A stretch of 64,000 bases of DNA, from contig NZ_JABSQR010000011.1 of the NCBI RefSeq assembly GCF_013215705.1, forward strand, positions 1-64,000, read 5' to 3'. The notes under the pieces are model-generated. The model was not told where the DNA came from, ran no database searches, and saw only the letters and a list, made by a program, of their open reading frames with translations. A program made the translations under genes and the position numbers. Source of the stretch: Moritella sp. (GTDB taxonomy: Bacteria > Pseudomonadota > Gammaproteobacteria > Enterobacterales > Moritellaceae). Positions 37,634 through 46,625 of this stretch are shown here, one piece after another (position 1 is the stretch's first letter; each line of letters starts with the position of its first letter).

Positions 37634-38419
37634 TTGGATTCACTAAAGTTAAATGATTTTCTCCATTCAAGACCATCCCCTAAAGGGACTGACGTTTTAT
37701 GTAAATTACAGCACTTTGCAATAATTACTTACGCAGTAGAACCTTCTAGGTTTGATGGGCTTTTCCCTGAACGCTTCAAATTAGATACCTTGGAAATCAA
37801 TGGAAAAGAAAAGGCTCTAATTTCAGTAGTGCCATTTCTTGATGTTGATTTTACTTCCGCTGTTTATCCATTTCCAAAGTTCACTATGGGTCAAACAAAC
37901 TATCGAATTTATATTATCGATAAGGAAACCAATGAACGTTGTGTTTGGTTTCTTGGAACTACATTAGATTCATGGACACTTGCAGTACCTAAATTTCTCT
38001 GGAATTTACCTTGGTATAGCGGCGATGTTAAATTCGATTGTGATTTTGATGAATCACAACAAAGATACATCAAATACAAAATGACGACAGATGCAACTTG
38101 GGCTCCGGCTAATGTTGAGTTGACCCAGACTAAAGATGCCAGAATTGAGTTGGCTGGGTTTCCTGATCTTGAAACTGGTCTGGTATATTTAACTCACCCA
38201 TTAGCAGGATTTTACCATCGCCGCGATGGTAAGTTAGGAACTTATCGGGTCTGGCACAAGCAATTAGAAGTCTCTTCTGCAAACCTTAAATCGGCCAGCT
38301 TTGGTTTATTATCTCGATTAGGGTTAGTAACACAAGAAGAGCAACAAGTTGCACATAGTGTTCTGATCGAACCAATTAATGAATTTACTATTTATTTGCC
38401 GCCAAAAGTGGTGGAATAG
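37634..38419 (+). CDS. DUF2071 family protein (cassette gene)
   Basis: A 261-residue protein resembling DUF2071 / YqjF, with an acetoacetate-decarboxylase-like fold (ITYAVEPSRFDGLFPERF near the N-terminus, THPLAGFYHRRDGKLGTYRVWH near 195-216). The function of the family is not established. The start is TTG at 37634; no Met lies before residue 80, so TTG is likely. It sits between attC sites 1 and 2, as a single-gene cassette. Confidence 0.78.
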   Translation: MDSLKLNDFLHSRPSPKGTDVLCKLQHFAIITYAVEPSRFDGLFPERFKLDTLEINGKEKALISVVPFLDVDFTSAVYPFPKFTMGQTNYRIYIIDKETNERCVWFLGTTLDSWTLAVPKFLWNLPWYSGDVKFDCDFDESQQRYIKYKMTTDATWAPANVELTQTKDARIELAGFPDLETGLVYLTHPLAGFYHRRDGKLGTYRVWHKQLEVSSANLKSASFGLLSRLGLVTQEEQQVAHSVLIEPINEFTIYLPPKVVE

Positions 38420-38423
38420 AAAT

Positions 38424-38518
38424 ATAACAAGCTAATTAATAAGGACAAAAAACAGCTGGCTGTTTTCGTTCCTCAACATTTTAGCCAACAACTTTTCACC
38501 CATTATTAGGGCATTAAC
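38424..38518 (+). repeat. attC site 2
   Basis: It begins ATAACAAGC and ends GGGCATTAAC, with GGACAAAAAACAG and AGCCAACAACTTTT as imperfect inner arms. The right end has GCATTAA instead of GCGTTA. Confidence 0.75.
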
Positions 38519-38550
38519 AACCAAAAGGGAAAATAAATTATGAGGTTTAT

Positions 38551-38919
38551 ATGTTAGTTACAGGTGCTTTTTTGGCAATATTTGTAGGTTTAGTACATTC
38601 CTATCTAGGTGAACGCTATATTTTGACTCGGCTCTTTAAAAGAGAGTTACCTAAGCTACTTGGTAGCGACTGGTTTACAAAGAGAGTTTTGAGGTTTGCA
38701 TGGCATCTAACAACTGTAGCTTGGTGGGGGTTTGCAGGCATTCTTTTTATTCTTTCAAGTCCAGGTGAACATATCCAAAAGCAAATACTTATGGTAATTG
38801 CGGCTGTATTTTTAGTTAGTGGCTTGTTTTCGGCTTCGTTTACCAAAGGTAAACATATCTCTTGGATATTTTTCTGGTTAATTTCTGGGCTGATTTTTTA
38901 CGTTGCACAGAGCAGTTAA
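38551..38919 (+). CDS. small integral membrane protein (cassette gene)
   Basis: A 122-residue protein with about four hydrophobic helices (1-18, 50-68, 80-95, 102-120) and a basic loop (ERYILTRLFKRELPK). GAGG precedes the ATG. The TAA stop is already part of attC site 3, as is common in cassettes. Function unknown. Confidence 0.72.
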   Translation: MLVTGAFLAIFVGLVHSYLGERYILTRLFKRELPKLLGSDWFTKRVLRFAWHLTTVAWWGFAGILFILSSPGEHIQKQILMVIAAVFLVSGLFSASFTKGKHISWIFFWLISGLIFYVAQSS

Positions 38920-39003
38920 CAAGTACATCAATGATCGCCCACAAACGGGCCTGTGGGCTGGACCTTCACTGCTACGCAGCTCGGCCCATTATGTAAGCGT
39001 ATA
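38917..39003 (+). repeat. attC site 3
   Basis: It begins TAACAAG at the preceding stop codon and ends AAGCGTATA. Inner arms include TGGGCTG and CGGCCCA. Confidence 0.75.
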
Positions 39004-39019
39004 TGCAAAGGAGTGTTTG

Positions 39020-39313
39020 GTGTTTATTGTATCTTTGACCTACAAGGTCGAGCTTGAAAAAGTTGACCTATATATTGAGCAACACGTGGCGTATCTCGAA
39101 AAGTACTATTCACTTGGTAAATTCATCGCGTCAGGTAGGAAAGTACCACGCACAGGTGGAATCATCTTAGCAAATGTTTTGAACCGGGATACCTTGGATG
39201 CAATTTTAAGTGAAGATCCATTTAACATGGCAGGTTTGGCCCACTATGAAGTGACAGAATTTATTCCAACGATGGTTGGCGAAGGTTTTGATAATATAAA
39301 AAATTGCATATAA
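39020..39313 (+). CDS. YciI-like protein (cassette gene)
   Basis: The 97-residue protein matches the YciI/YCII fold: VSLTYKVELEKVDLYIEQHVAYLEKYY, then GKFIASGRKVPRTGGIIL and EDPFNMAGLAHYEVTEF. The GTG start at 39020 has AAAGGAG 7 bases upstream; a longer frame would run through attC site 3. YciI proteins are putative ring-cleaving or dehydrochlorinase-like enzymes, mostly uncharacterised. The stop overlaps attC site 4. Confidence 0.82.
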   Translation: MFIVSLTYKVELEKVDLYIEQHVAYLEKYYSLGKFIASGRKVPRTGGIILANVLNRDTLDAILSEDPFNMAGLAHYEVTEFIPTMVGEGFDNIKNCI

Positions 39314-39408
39314 CAAGAGTATGATTTTCGCACCCTTCGGCTGCTGGGACGGTTTACACGCCACTCGTTCCTAGTCCTGTTACAGCGGCCCAATATGCTG
39401 GCGTTAGT
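39311..39408 (+). repeat. attC site 4
   Basis: It begins TAACAAG at the preceding stop and ends GGCGTTAGT. Inner arms GCTGCTGGGAC and GTCCTGTTACAGC can pair. Confidence 0.83.
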
Positions 39409-39423
39409 TTGCTAGGAGCTAGT

Positions 39424-39839
39424 ATGAGCACAAATGTATTACTAAGCATTGCCGCAGTTCTGAATGCAATAGTTGCTCTTTTGCATATTGGCTGCATCTA
39501 TTATGGTATCGATTTATGGGTGCAGGTGAGGAAATGGCAACTCTTGCAAAAAGAGGTAGCATTCAGCCCACTATAATTACATCTTTTATAGTATTAGTAT
39601 TTTCGATATGGACAGCTTATGCACTTTCTGGCGCGGGGGTAATTTCTCAGCTGCCTTTGCTTAGCTGGGTATTATCGACAATTACTGCAATCTATCTATT
39701 GAGAGGTGTAGCTGGCTTTTTTTTCTACAGCAATCCACTCGGCAGAGCACCTGTATTTTGGTTGTGGAGTTCGGCTATATGCTTAACTTTAGGTCTTGTT
39801 CATATGTTCGGGCTTAAGCAAGTTTGGGCGCAGATATGA
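39424..39839 (+). pseudogene. frameshifted cassette gene for a four-helix membrane protein
   Basis: ATG at 39424 opens a frame reading MSTNVLLSIAAVLNAIVALL and HIGCIYYG, which then runs off. The +2 frame from 39504 reads WYRFMGAGEEMATLAKRG and continues to a stop at 39839 with three more helices. Joined, the two halves make a plausible membrane protein of about 138 residues, so a small deletion near 39498-39504 broke the frame. It lies between attC sites 4 and 5. Function unknown. Confidence 0.72.
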
Positions 39840-39851
39840 TAGTTCGCAAAC

Positions 39852-39935
39852 TAACAACACGCACTGAGGTGGACAGTCAAGCCCAAGCCTTTCGGTTTGG
39901 TTGTAGCGTTGTTCACACCTTAATACGGCGCTTAT
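39852..39935 (+). repeat. attC site 5
   Basis: It begins CTAACAACACGC and ends GGCGCTTAT. It is the last recognisable site of the cluster; the next 270 bases hold no gene I can see. Confidence 0.72.
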
Positions 39936-40205
39936 TTCGATTACTCATACTTTGTGTAATGTGAACGATATCCTTTAAAGCTTAAGCACTAAGCCGTGTG
40001 AATTCAACCGGCTAATAAAAATATATACACGTATAGTGCCCTTCGTAATCAAATCGATTTCATATTGGTTACGTAATTAAAAATGAGCACTACTCCCTCC
40101 TAACGCATATTTATCAGCTCGATTTATCACATCTGTTATAATTTAAGGCATATCTAGTACTTATTTGTTGTATTATATAATCGAAATAATTATCAGGGTA
40201 ACTAA

Positions 40206-40640
40206 ATGGAAACGACTGAATTATCTAAAATTAAATCCGCTGTAGAAAAGCGTTTGTTGAATAGATTGGCAAGTCCTGGTAGGCGCTATTTTGGCCAGTT
40301 TATTGATTTTATAATCACGTGGATAATTTTTCTGGCCGTTCTTTCTGCATTAAATACGCTAGGATCCCCAAGAGATCAAACAGATGTAATCTCCACTGTG
40401 GTGGCTTTGATTTATCTATTTTTATCTGATGCTTTGCCTCGTGGTCAGAGCTTAGGTAAATTAGTATTAGGTATCTCGGTTATAGATAGAAGATCAGGGC
40501 ATTATTGTACACTTTGGCAATCATTCATACGAAATGTACTCACGCCCTTAATAGGTATAATTGACGCTTTGTTTATCTTATCGAAGAGTCGCCAACGACT
40601 AGGCGATATGGCTGCGCATACGATAGTGGTTAAAGTGTGA
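40206..40640 (+). CDS. RDD family membrane protein
   Basis: The 144-residue protein has the RDD family layout: GRRYFGQFIDFIITWIIF (Arg and Asp of the name), a second helix with SDALPRGQSLGKLVLGISV, and a final hydrophobic helix with RQRLGDMAAHT. Some family members are small-ion antiporters, most are unknown. It has no attC site after it and is probably resident chromosome. Confidence 0.85.
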   Translation: METTELSKIKSAVEKRLLNRLASPGRRYFGQFIDFIITWIIFLAVLSALNTLGSPRDQTDVISTVVALIYLFLSDALPRGQSLGKLVLGISVIDRRSGHYCTLWQSFIRNVLTPLIGIIDALFILSKSRQRLGDMAAHTIVVKV

Positions 40641-40647
40641 TACCCGA

Positions 40648-40674
40648 TAAAGTCTCAGTATTACTGAGACTTTA
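40648..40674. terminator. bidirectional terminator
   Basis: A perfect 12-bp stem (TAAAGTCTCAGT / ACTGAGACTTTA) with a 3-nt loop lies between the convergent RDD and Dph6-like genes. Confidence 0.85.
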
Positions 40675-40680
40675 TATTAC

Positions 40681-41355
40681 CTAAATTACAACCAATTCCA
40701 AATCGACCCAAGTATAGTGCCCTTCACTATTCAGCTCGCCAGTTTTAATCTCAATGGCTTCTGAAAACAACGGACTATCAAATACAAAAGTATGGAATTC
40801 ACCATTTTCACCGCAAGGATCTATCTCTTCAGGTAAGCTAGCGATAAACGCTTCGTCAAAAACTTTCCCCACATAATCGACAGATAAACGACGAGGATCA
40901 ACACAAGTAACAATTGATCTCTGACCACCCGCTAACATATCGTTGGCAAGTTGTTGGGTATCAAGTTCCCACAGCGGGAATATCGCTTCAATACCAGTAC
41001 CGACAAGATTATTAACCCGATAGTTTTTGATGTCCGCTAAAAACAGATCGCCATAGGCAAAGTTAACGACTTCACGCTGTTTGGCTTTTTCAACAAACGC
41101 ATCCATTATCGCTTCGTATTCAATATTGCTACACGGATACGGAATTTCGATAATATCCAACGGTAAGTTCATTACCGCAGCCTGACGCTGTAACAATTCA
41201 ATACGCACAGAGTGTACCGCGGTACGTTGATATTGCGCATTGACCGAGCAAAAGATACCCACGATCTCGATAGATGGATCGTTCGCCAATTGCAAACACG
41301 TCCACGCAGCATCTTTACCCGTGCTCCACGACACTAACGTTTTTTGTTTTTTCAT
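40681..41355 (-). CDS. Dph6-like ATP pyrophosphatase (adenine nucleotide alpha hydrolase)
   Basis: The 224-residue protein has the PP-loop SWSTGKDAAW at the N-terminus, and NGEFHTFVFDSP near 185-196 matches the EGGE-type end of the diphthine-ammonia ligase family (PF01902). Bacteria make no diphthamide, so the substrate must be another one; amidation or thiolation of a small molecule is possible. It follows the CWC protein gene by 63 bases and a cobalamin-binding protein remnant, a set that hints at a corrinoid-linked role (inference). Confidence 0.82.
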   Translation of the reverse strand: MKKQKTLVSWSTGKDAAWTCLQLANDPSIEIVGIFCSVNAQYQRTAVHSVRIELLQRQAAVMNLPLDIIEIPYPCSNIEYEAIMDAFVEKAKQREVVNFAYGDLFLADIKNYRVNNLVGTGIEAIFPLWELDTQQLANDMLAGGQRSIVTCVDPRRLSVDYVGKVFDEAFIASLPEEIDPCGENGEFHTFVFDSPLFSEAIEIKTGELNSEGHYTWVDLELVVI

Positions 41356-41418
41356 AACTTTAACTATCCAAATGCTGAATTTTAATCATTAGTAATTAAG
41401 AGCTTAAGTACTCGCCGC

Positions 41419-41847
41419 TTATTTATAAGCACAATGACGGCAATCATTACCACAACAGCGAGCACGTTTTAAGTGATACCACTCACTAAACACATAACGG
41501 CCATCTTCAATGGTAAAATCGATGTTCTCAACTAATTCGGTTTGATGACGATATGGTTCTGCCAGTGCAAGACGCGCTTTGGGTGAACCCGCCGCATCAA
41601 GCTGTTTATTGATCTCGACACCGATAACCTTAGCTAAACATGCTTTACACAAACAATCACTCAACGTACCTAATGGCATAATGGCGGGTAAATCTTGACA
41701 CCAACAACCACCCTGCTCAATTTCCGAGGCAACGCCACAACCAAATTCCGCTTGGCATTCTGAACATTGCTTAGCCACTGGAGCTGACATTGGCTCCACA
41801 TTCGCTTCAATTTTTACACTTGTTTCGTCAACCACTGATTTCGTCAT
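41419..41847 (-). CDS. cysteine-rich CWC protein fused to DUF5522
   Basis: A 142-residue protein. The N-terminal half has the CWC-type cysteines (CSECQAEFGCG, GGCWCQDLP, CLCKACL), the C-terminal half is a DUF5522-like segment (GRYVFSEWYHLKRARCCGNDCRHCAYK). Both bind metal judging by the cysteines. The start at 41847 is chosen because upstream residues belong to the end of the decayed cobalamin-binding gene. No function is established. Confidence 0.78.
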   Translation of the reverse strand: MTKSVVDETSVKIEANVEPMSAPVAKQCSECQAEFGCGVASEIEQGGCWCQDLPAIMPLGTLSDCLCKACLAKVIGVEINKQLDAAGSPKARLALAEPYRHQTELVENIDFTIEDGRYVFSEWYHLKRARCCGNDCRHCAYK

Positions 41848-41863
41848 ACTTTCAATTTCCAAG

Positions 41864-42104
41864 TTATACATTCTCACTTTCGTTTGCGTACTGCTGTTGC
41901 CATGCTTCGATAATAGCAACTAGTTGATCTAAACCGAGCGCTGAATATCAGAAAATCCCAATACTAAATCAGGTTTTAAATCGAGACTCTTATCTATCTT
42001 TGCAGAGGTAAATGCTGATATTTTGGAGGCGCTTGTCGCGCGTGCGGAGGACGAACAGTATAGCGTGAAATACCGGCAATCCGTTTCGGGTAATAGTCCT
42101 TCAT
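41864..42104 (-). pseudogene. remnant of a BtuF-like cobalamin-binding protein
   Basis: Minus-strand frames give MKDYYPKRIAGISRYTVRP, then KISAFTSAKIDKSLDLKPD and LVLGFSDIQ, which match the N-terminal region of ABC-type cobalamin-binding proteins but lack the segment between YYPKRI and AGIS. A stop at 41929 follows; a second frame gives the usual C-terminal helix (LGLDQLVAIIEAWQQQ) ending at 41864. At least two internal deletions have removed most of about 250 residues. Confidence 0.7.
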
Positions 42105-42194
42105 TTTATTTAATCCGCAATTTGATTCTATTTGCGAAAGTATATCTTGTTTAGTAGAAACTGAATACCCAGCAATTATAAGGTTATAGCACCT

Positions 42195-43346
42195 TTAAAG
42201 GCCTATCACATAACCAAATGCAATAAAACCAGCTACCACAGCCATAATCGGTAATTTCAGTGTGCGCAGTGCAAAGAAGCCCACGATAACCGCCGCCATA
42301 TCAGCAGGGCCGACAATCGCAGAGGTAAATACCGGTTGGTATAACGCTGACATCAGTAGACCAACGACCGCCGCATTAATACCCCATACCGCACCCGCTA
42401 CTTTAGGTTTAGCCGCGAGCGACTCCCATGCACCATGGAAACCCAGTACCAGTAAAAAACCCGGTAAGAAGATAGTAACAGTGGCAATTAACGCACCCAT
42501 CAATGGTGAATTAACCAACAAATCAGCACCTAAGAATGCAGATAACGAGAACATAGGACCCGGTACAGCTTGCGCTGCGGCATAACCTAATAGGAAACGG
42601 TCCGTATCAATCGCATCACCTAACGCTTGTTGCAACATAGGCAATACGACATGGCCGCCACCAAATACTAAGCTACCCGATTGGTAGAAGTCAGCAAAGA
42701 GTGTTAACTCTGTGGATGGATTGGTTAATAACGGCAACCCCGCAAACAATACGGCGAAAATCACTAATGGTAAGTAATTAACCCCACCTTTCGTGGCTAG
42801 CTCTGGTGTAGCTTCGCTTGGTTTTTTCAGCTGCATACCAATCACGGCCGCGGCAATAAGCACCAGCATTTGTGTTAACAAACTTGGCACCATCAGTAAT
42901 ACCGCCGCAGTTGCCACACAGATAGTGATCGTACTGCGCTCTTTACAGAAACCTTTGTACATATTTAGCGTCGCATCAGCAACAACCACAACCGCCAATA
43001 ATTTTAATCCGTGGGTAATATTCACTAACCATGCCGCATCTTGTATCGCGTTGGTTGTTGCCAGAATATAAAGCAATAACACCGAAGGGAATGTAAATGC
43101 GATAAACGCGGTAAAACCACCGACAACACCGGCGCGACGTAAACCGATGGCAAAACCAATCTGGCTCGAACCCGGACCTGGCAAAAACTGACTTAATGAA
43201 ATTAATCTTGCATAGCTTTCGCTATCTATCCACTTTAGTTTTTGAACGAATGTTTTCTCGAAATAACCGATATGTGCAGCGGGGCCACCAAAGCTGATCC
43301 ACCCCAATGTAAAAAACTGCCAAAATACCTCTAAAACTAGCTTCAT
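42195..43346 (-). CDS. chrA: chromate transporter family protein ChrA
   Basis: A 383-residue CHR-family protein with two repeat halves, each with the family motif (SFGGPAAHIGYFEKTFV near 20-36 and VFGGGHVVLPMLQQ near 230-243) and about ten membrane helices. ChrA exports chromate by proton antiport; long bidomain forms are the common type. The start at 43346 (MKLVLEVFWQF) has a GAAGG upstream. No chrB regulator is adjacent, so the true substrate may be wider. Confidence 0.87.
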   Translation of the reverse strand: MKLVLEVFWQFFTLGWISFGGPAAHIGYFEKTFVQKLKWIDSESYARLISLSQFLPGPGSSQIGFAIGLRRAGVVGGFTAFIAFTFPSVLLLYILATTNAIQDAAWLVNITHGLKLLAVVVVADATLNMYKGFCKERSTITICVATAAVLLMVPSLLTQMLVLIAAAVIGMQLKKPSEATPELATKGGVNYLPLVIFAVLFAGLPLLTNPSTELTLFADFYQSGSLVFGGGHVVLPMLQQALGDAIDTDRFLLGYAAAQAVPGPMFSLSAFLGADLLVNSPLMGALIATVTIFLPGFLLVLGFHGAWESLAAKPKVAGAVWGINAAVVGLLMSALYQPVFTSAIVGPADMAAVIVGFFALRTLKLPIMAVVAGFIAFGYVIGL

Positions 43347-43394
43347 TACTTTGCCTTCTCTAGCTGTTATGCGCTTCAAATTTACGCACTGTTA

Positions 43395-43946
43395 TTATAT
43401 TTCAGTTTTATTGCAGTTATATGACAAAAACGAAGGTTTGTAGCAGGTCTCATCAGGATGCGCTTCATAACTCAGCGCCATTCTGGCGACGATATCAGCA
43501 GGCACATGATGCGTACTGGTGAACTGACCACAGCAGTGAATGATGTGCGGCGTTATATCATAGCTTGCAGCAATGTCTAACAATGCAGTTAACTCCCATA
43601 AACGAATGCTGGTATTACTGACAATCACAGATTTGCCTTGGCTTAGCGCGTTGCGCATGTTTTGCTGGCAAAACTCATGAGCACGTTTTATTTTACGTCC
43701 ATCATAGCAATACTGACCTTGCTTATTGATGAAATAATGGTCGGCTTCACAGTGCACGGCATCAGGAATCGATTGCATATAATGCTGGGCGAGTGTCGAT
43801 TTACCCGAGCCTGGGATCCCGCGGATAATAAGCAAATAAGGTAAAGCGGCTTGTAATGAGAGTACTGGCAGAGATACTGGCATAAAGGCGGTGATAACAA
43901 CGTGTAAAGTATGAAGCGTGTAAGTATAAGGCTTCATTTTCTGCAT
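43395..43946 (-). CDS. P-loop kinase-like ATPase (AAA_33 type)
   Basis: The 183-residue protein has Walker A RGIPGSGKST near residues 42-51, CEADHYF with an acidic Walker B-like residue near 71, and AHEFCQQNMRNALSQGKSVIVSNT in the middle. It resembles the small AAA_33 / polynucleotide-kinase-like proteins. The N-terminal 30 residues are not family-like; a start at the Met near residue 22 is possible. Function unknown. Confidence 0.72.
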   Translation of the reverse strand: MQKMKPYTYTLHTLHVVITAFMPVSLPVLSLQAALPYLLIIRGIPGSGKSTLAQHYMQSIPDAVHCEADHYFINKQGQYCYDGRKIKRAHEFCQQNMRNALSQGKSVIVSNTSIRLWELTALLDIAASYDITPHIIHCCGQFTSTHHVPADIVARMALSYEAHPDETCYKPSFLSYNCNKTEI

Positions 43947-44216
43947 GCAATATTAATTTGTACTTGCCTATGCACCGATTTGGCGAACAACAGTGACGCT
44001 GACAACCCCTGACTTGATTATGTCTTTAATCAAACAATAGAATGAGTACTTATGTATAAAAATCAGAGTTTAGTGATAAACCTTGGTTTTTTAATTAATT
44101 TTTCGTTTAAATCCCTCGGAACTATTCCAATCATTTGATAACCAATACATAATCTATTCTGTAATGTGTATTTTTCATTACCTCTAATAAAATCAATCCA
44201 ACCAATAAGTGACATC

Positions 44217-45113
44217 ATGAATATCAAATTAATATCAGGCGTGGTAATCGCCGGACTAGCAGTAAGCTATGTTGGCGGTAAGCTTTACATGACCGACAAA
44301 GTAGAAAAACAACTTGATGCCAAGATCATCGAAATGCAGCCAATGCTTGATGTTAAATATGGCGATCTCAGTGTTGAACCTATCACCCAAAGAATCCAAT
44401 TGCATAACGTAGTACTTACCCCGGCTGATGGCAGTGGTAACCCAATCACCATCAATGAAATTACAGTGAATGAACTGGATACTTCATCGGAATTCCCTAC
44501 TGCATTAGATTTTGTACTAAACGGGATCTCAATCAGCATTGATGACATTGAACCACAAACAGCTGATCGGCTTAAAGCACTCGGCTACAGCGATGACCTG
44601 CTTATCAGCTTATCAACAAAATATACTTACGTTGATAACGTGATGGATTGGCAGTTTGGTTTAAGCGCACAAGATATGGGTAAAATGGAATACTCGCTTA
44701 ATATCGCTGACTTCGAATTTGATCCTAAACAGCCATTAACGCTATTATTTTCTTACCCGAACTATCAACTTAACTCGGCTGAATTAACTTATACCGATCA
44801 ATCACTTGTTAATCGAATAATGAAACAAGAAGCGGAAAATTCGGCGATCAGTGTTGAAGAGTTAAAACAGCGTTTATCAGATAAAATAAACGCAATATTA
44901 GCGGCTGATCTTGAAACAAGTAATAAAATGAGTGATGCGGAACTGAACGTTGCAAAAAATGCAGCAGAGGCGTTTATTAAATTTATTAACGATCCGCAAA
45001 GTATCACTATTTCTATAAATCCAGAACAAGCAGTGACATTAGGTGAGATCACCCAAACTCAACATGATCCAGCTAAGTTAATCACCTTACTTAACATGGC
45101 ATTTAAAGCCTAG
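44217..45113 (+). CDS. membrane-anchored protein, DUF945/AsmA-like
   Basis: A 298-residue protein with an N-terminal signal anchor (LISGVVIAGLAVSYVGGKLY) and a beta-rich periplasmic region (about 40-200) of the sort seen in DUF945 or AsmA-like proteins. A helical tail follows (EELKQRLSDKINAIL). The family call is uncertain. A monocistronic gene with a good hairpin terminator downstream. Confidence 0.6.
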   Translation: MNIKLISGVVIAGLAVSYVGGKLYMTDKVEKQLDAKIIEMQPMLDVKYGDLSVEPITQRIQLHNVVLTPADGSGNPITINEITVNELDTSSEFPTALDFVLNGISISIDDIEPQTADRLKALGYSDDLLISLSTKYTYVDNVMDWQFGLSAQDMGKMEYSLNIADFEFDPKQPLTLLFSYPNYQLNSAELTYTDQSLVNRIMKQEAENSAISVEELKQRLSDKINAILAADLETSNKMSDAELNVAKNAAEAFIKFINDPQSITISINPEQAVTLGEITQTQHDPAKLITLLNMAFKA

Positions 45114-45135
45114 TATTAGCATAGCTATATAACGG

Positions 45136-45164
45136 ATGTCAGCTAGTTTACAGTTAGCTGACAT
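45136..45164. terminator. hairpin terminator between convergent genes
   Basis: A perfect 10-bp stem ATGTCAGCTA / TAGCTGACAT lies between the membrane protein gene and the sigma factor gene. Confidence 0.7.
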
Positions 45165-45172
45165 CACTCTAA

Positions 45173-46054
45173 TCACATACTTGTGGTCAAAATAGCATCA
45201 GCTTCAAAATCAAAATCTTCTTTTACCAAGTCATTCGCACATAATTGTTCTCGAACTTTACTCAAACCATTACGAATAATTTGTCGGACTCGTTCGCGGG
45301 AAATATCCATCAATTCTGCAATGGCTTGTAAGCTCATTGGATCTTGCCCTTTAAAACCAAAGCGTAAGCGAATGATATTCTGGCTGCGCAGCGGTAAATA
45401 TTCTAATAAAATATCCATATACTCGTAATAATCACATTTTTCATAACGAATATCCGGCTGGCAATCAACCCCTGCAGCAACCAAGTCTTTTAAAGTCGCT
45501 AATAAGTTATCACCACTGCGTATCTCTTTATCCAGCGAGCCTTCATTAAAATAGTGACCCAATATATTCAACACTTTACGGGGCGAAATCTTTAACTCTT
45601 GTGAGATCTTAGTAATACCTTCGTTGGTATCAACATCGAGACCGAGCTCAGAAGACGCTTTCAGTATCTGTTTATAAACACGGGTAACATGAATGGGGAT
45701 CCGGATCGTGCGAGAGTGATTCATAATATACTGTTCGATGTTATTCCTTATCCACCAAACTGCATAGGTTGAAAATCGACAGCCACGTTCGGGGTCGAAT
45801 TTATCGACGGCATGCATTAAACCCGTATTACCTTCTTGAATGATCTCGTCCCAACCAAGTGAGTAATTCTGGTATTTTTTTGCCACCATCAGCACCAACC
45901 TAAGATTAGATTGGATCATCGTATCTCGTGCAGCCTTATCTCCATTGGCTGCAGCAACCGCTGTATCGTATTCTTCCTGTTTAGACAATAACTGACTAAA
46001 CCGCTGTAGTTCATCAAAGTACACGTCAAGTGCGTTGCTGGTAATGTTACTCAT
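45173..46054 (-). CDS. RpoS-like alternative sigma-70 factor
   Basis: The 293-residue sigma factor has region 1.2 (ALDVYFDELQRFSQLLSKQEE), region 2 (NLRLVLMVAKKYQ, DPERGCRFSTYAVWWIRNNIEQYIMN), region 3 (IRIPIHVTRVYKQ) and region 4 (RLRFGFKGQDPMSLQAIAEL, DISRERVRQI). It lacks region 1.1 and resembles RpoS most, but it is short and diverges in region 2.4, so I read it as a second RpoS-like factor, not the main one. No anti-sigma gene is adjacent. Confidence 0.85.
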   Translation of the reverse strand: MSNITSNALDVYFDELQRFSQLLSKQEEYDTAVAAANGDKAARDTMIQSNLRLVLMVAKKYQNYSLGWDEIIQEGNTGLMHAVDKFDPERGCRFSTYAVWWIRNNIEQYIMNHSRTIRIPIHVTRVYKQILKASSELGLDVDTNEGITKISQELKISPRKVLNILGHYFNEGSLDKEIRSGDNLLATLKDLVAAGVDCQPDIRYEKCDYYEYMDILLEYLPLRSQNIIRLRFGFKGQDPMSLQAIAELMDISRERVRQIIRNGLSKVREQLCANDLVKEDFDFEADAILTTSM

Positions 46055-46234
46055 TAATCATCCCTGTTTATGACCTAACTTGATAGTAACACACTAAAGT
46101 GACAGCCTGTTCCGTTTTGTTTTATTCTAGTTAATATCACCAAATAAAAAACAAAATCAAGCGTTAACCAATAATATAGTTTATAAATACAGGGCGTGAA
46201 TATGGCTGTAGCTTAGAAGCACTTAGCTACATGA

Positions 46235-46558
46235 TCATGGGCGATTCGTCATCTCGGTTAGGCGGGCTAGTTCGCAAGTAATACTGTCGAGGTTATTCTC
46301 TAAAGTCAGTGCTAAGATCTGCTGTGCCCAAGTTGCTAGCTGCGGATTTATTTGATAATAGACCCATTGACCTTGGCGTCTGTCGACCACGAGTTTGTTA
46401 CGACGTAATTGTGCCAAATGACGAGATATTTTAGGCTGACTTTGTTGCAATGCGAGCGTTAATTCACACACGCATAACTCACGCTCGTGCTGTATTAATA
46501 AAATACTTTTTAGCCGAGTTTCGTCCGCTAAGCATTTGTAAAACTGAATTAAATTCAT
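46235..46558 (-). CDS. ArsR/SmtB-family regulator
   Basis: The 107-residue winged-helix repressor has the metal-binding ELCVCELT helix of arsenite-sensing ArsR proteins and a recognition helix in the QSQPKISRHLAQLRR segment. ATG at 46558 is preferred over a GTG 24 bases earlier. It lies 67 bases after nnrS on the same strand and no arsB/arsC or acr3 is nearby, so its ligand may be arsenite, antimonite or another thiophile. Confidence 0.88.
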   Translation of the reverse strand: MNLIQFYKCLADETRLKSILLIQHERELCVCELTLALQQSQPKISRHLAQLRRNKLVVDRRQGQWVYYQINPQLATWAQQILALTLENNLDSITCELARLTEMTNRP

Positions 46559-46625
46559 ATTTAAGGTTACATAAAGTGGCACATGTTGCCACTCTATATA
46601 AACCTTGTTTAGCTGTCAAACCGTT

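Noticed and set aside
46235-46558. Arsenic resistance island around the ArsR gene
   Set aside because: No arsB, acr3, arsC or arsM is seen on either side.
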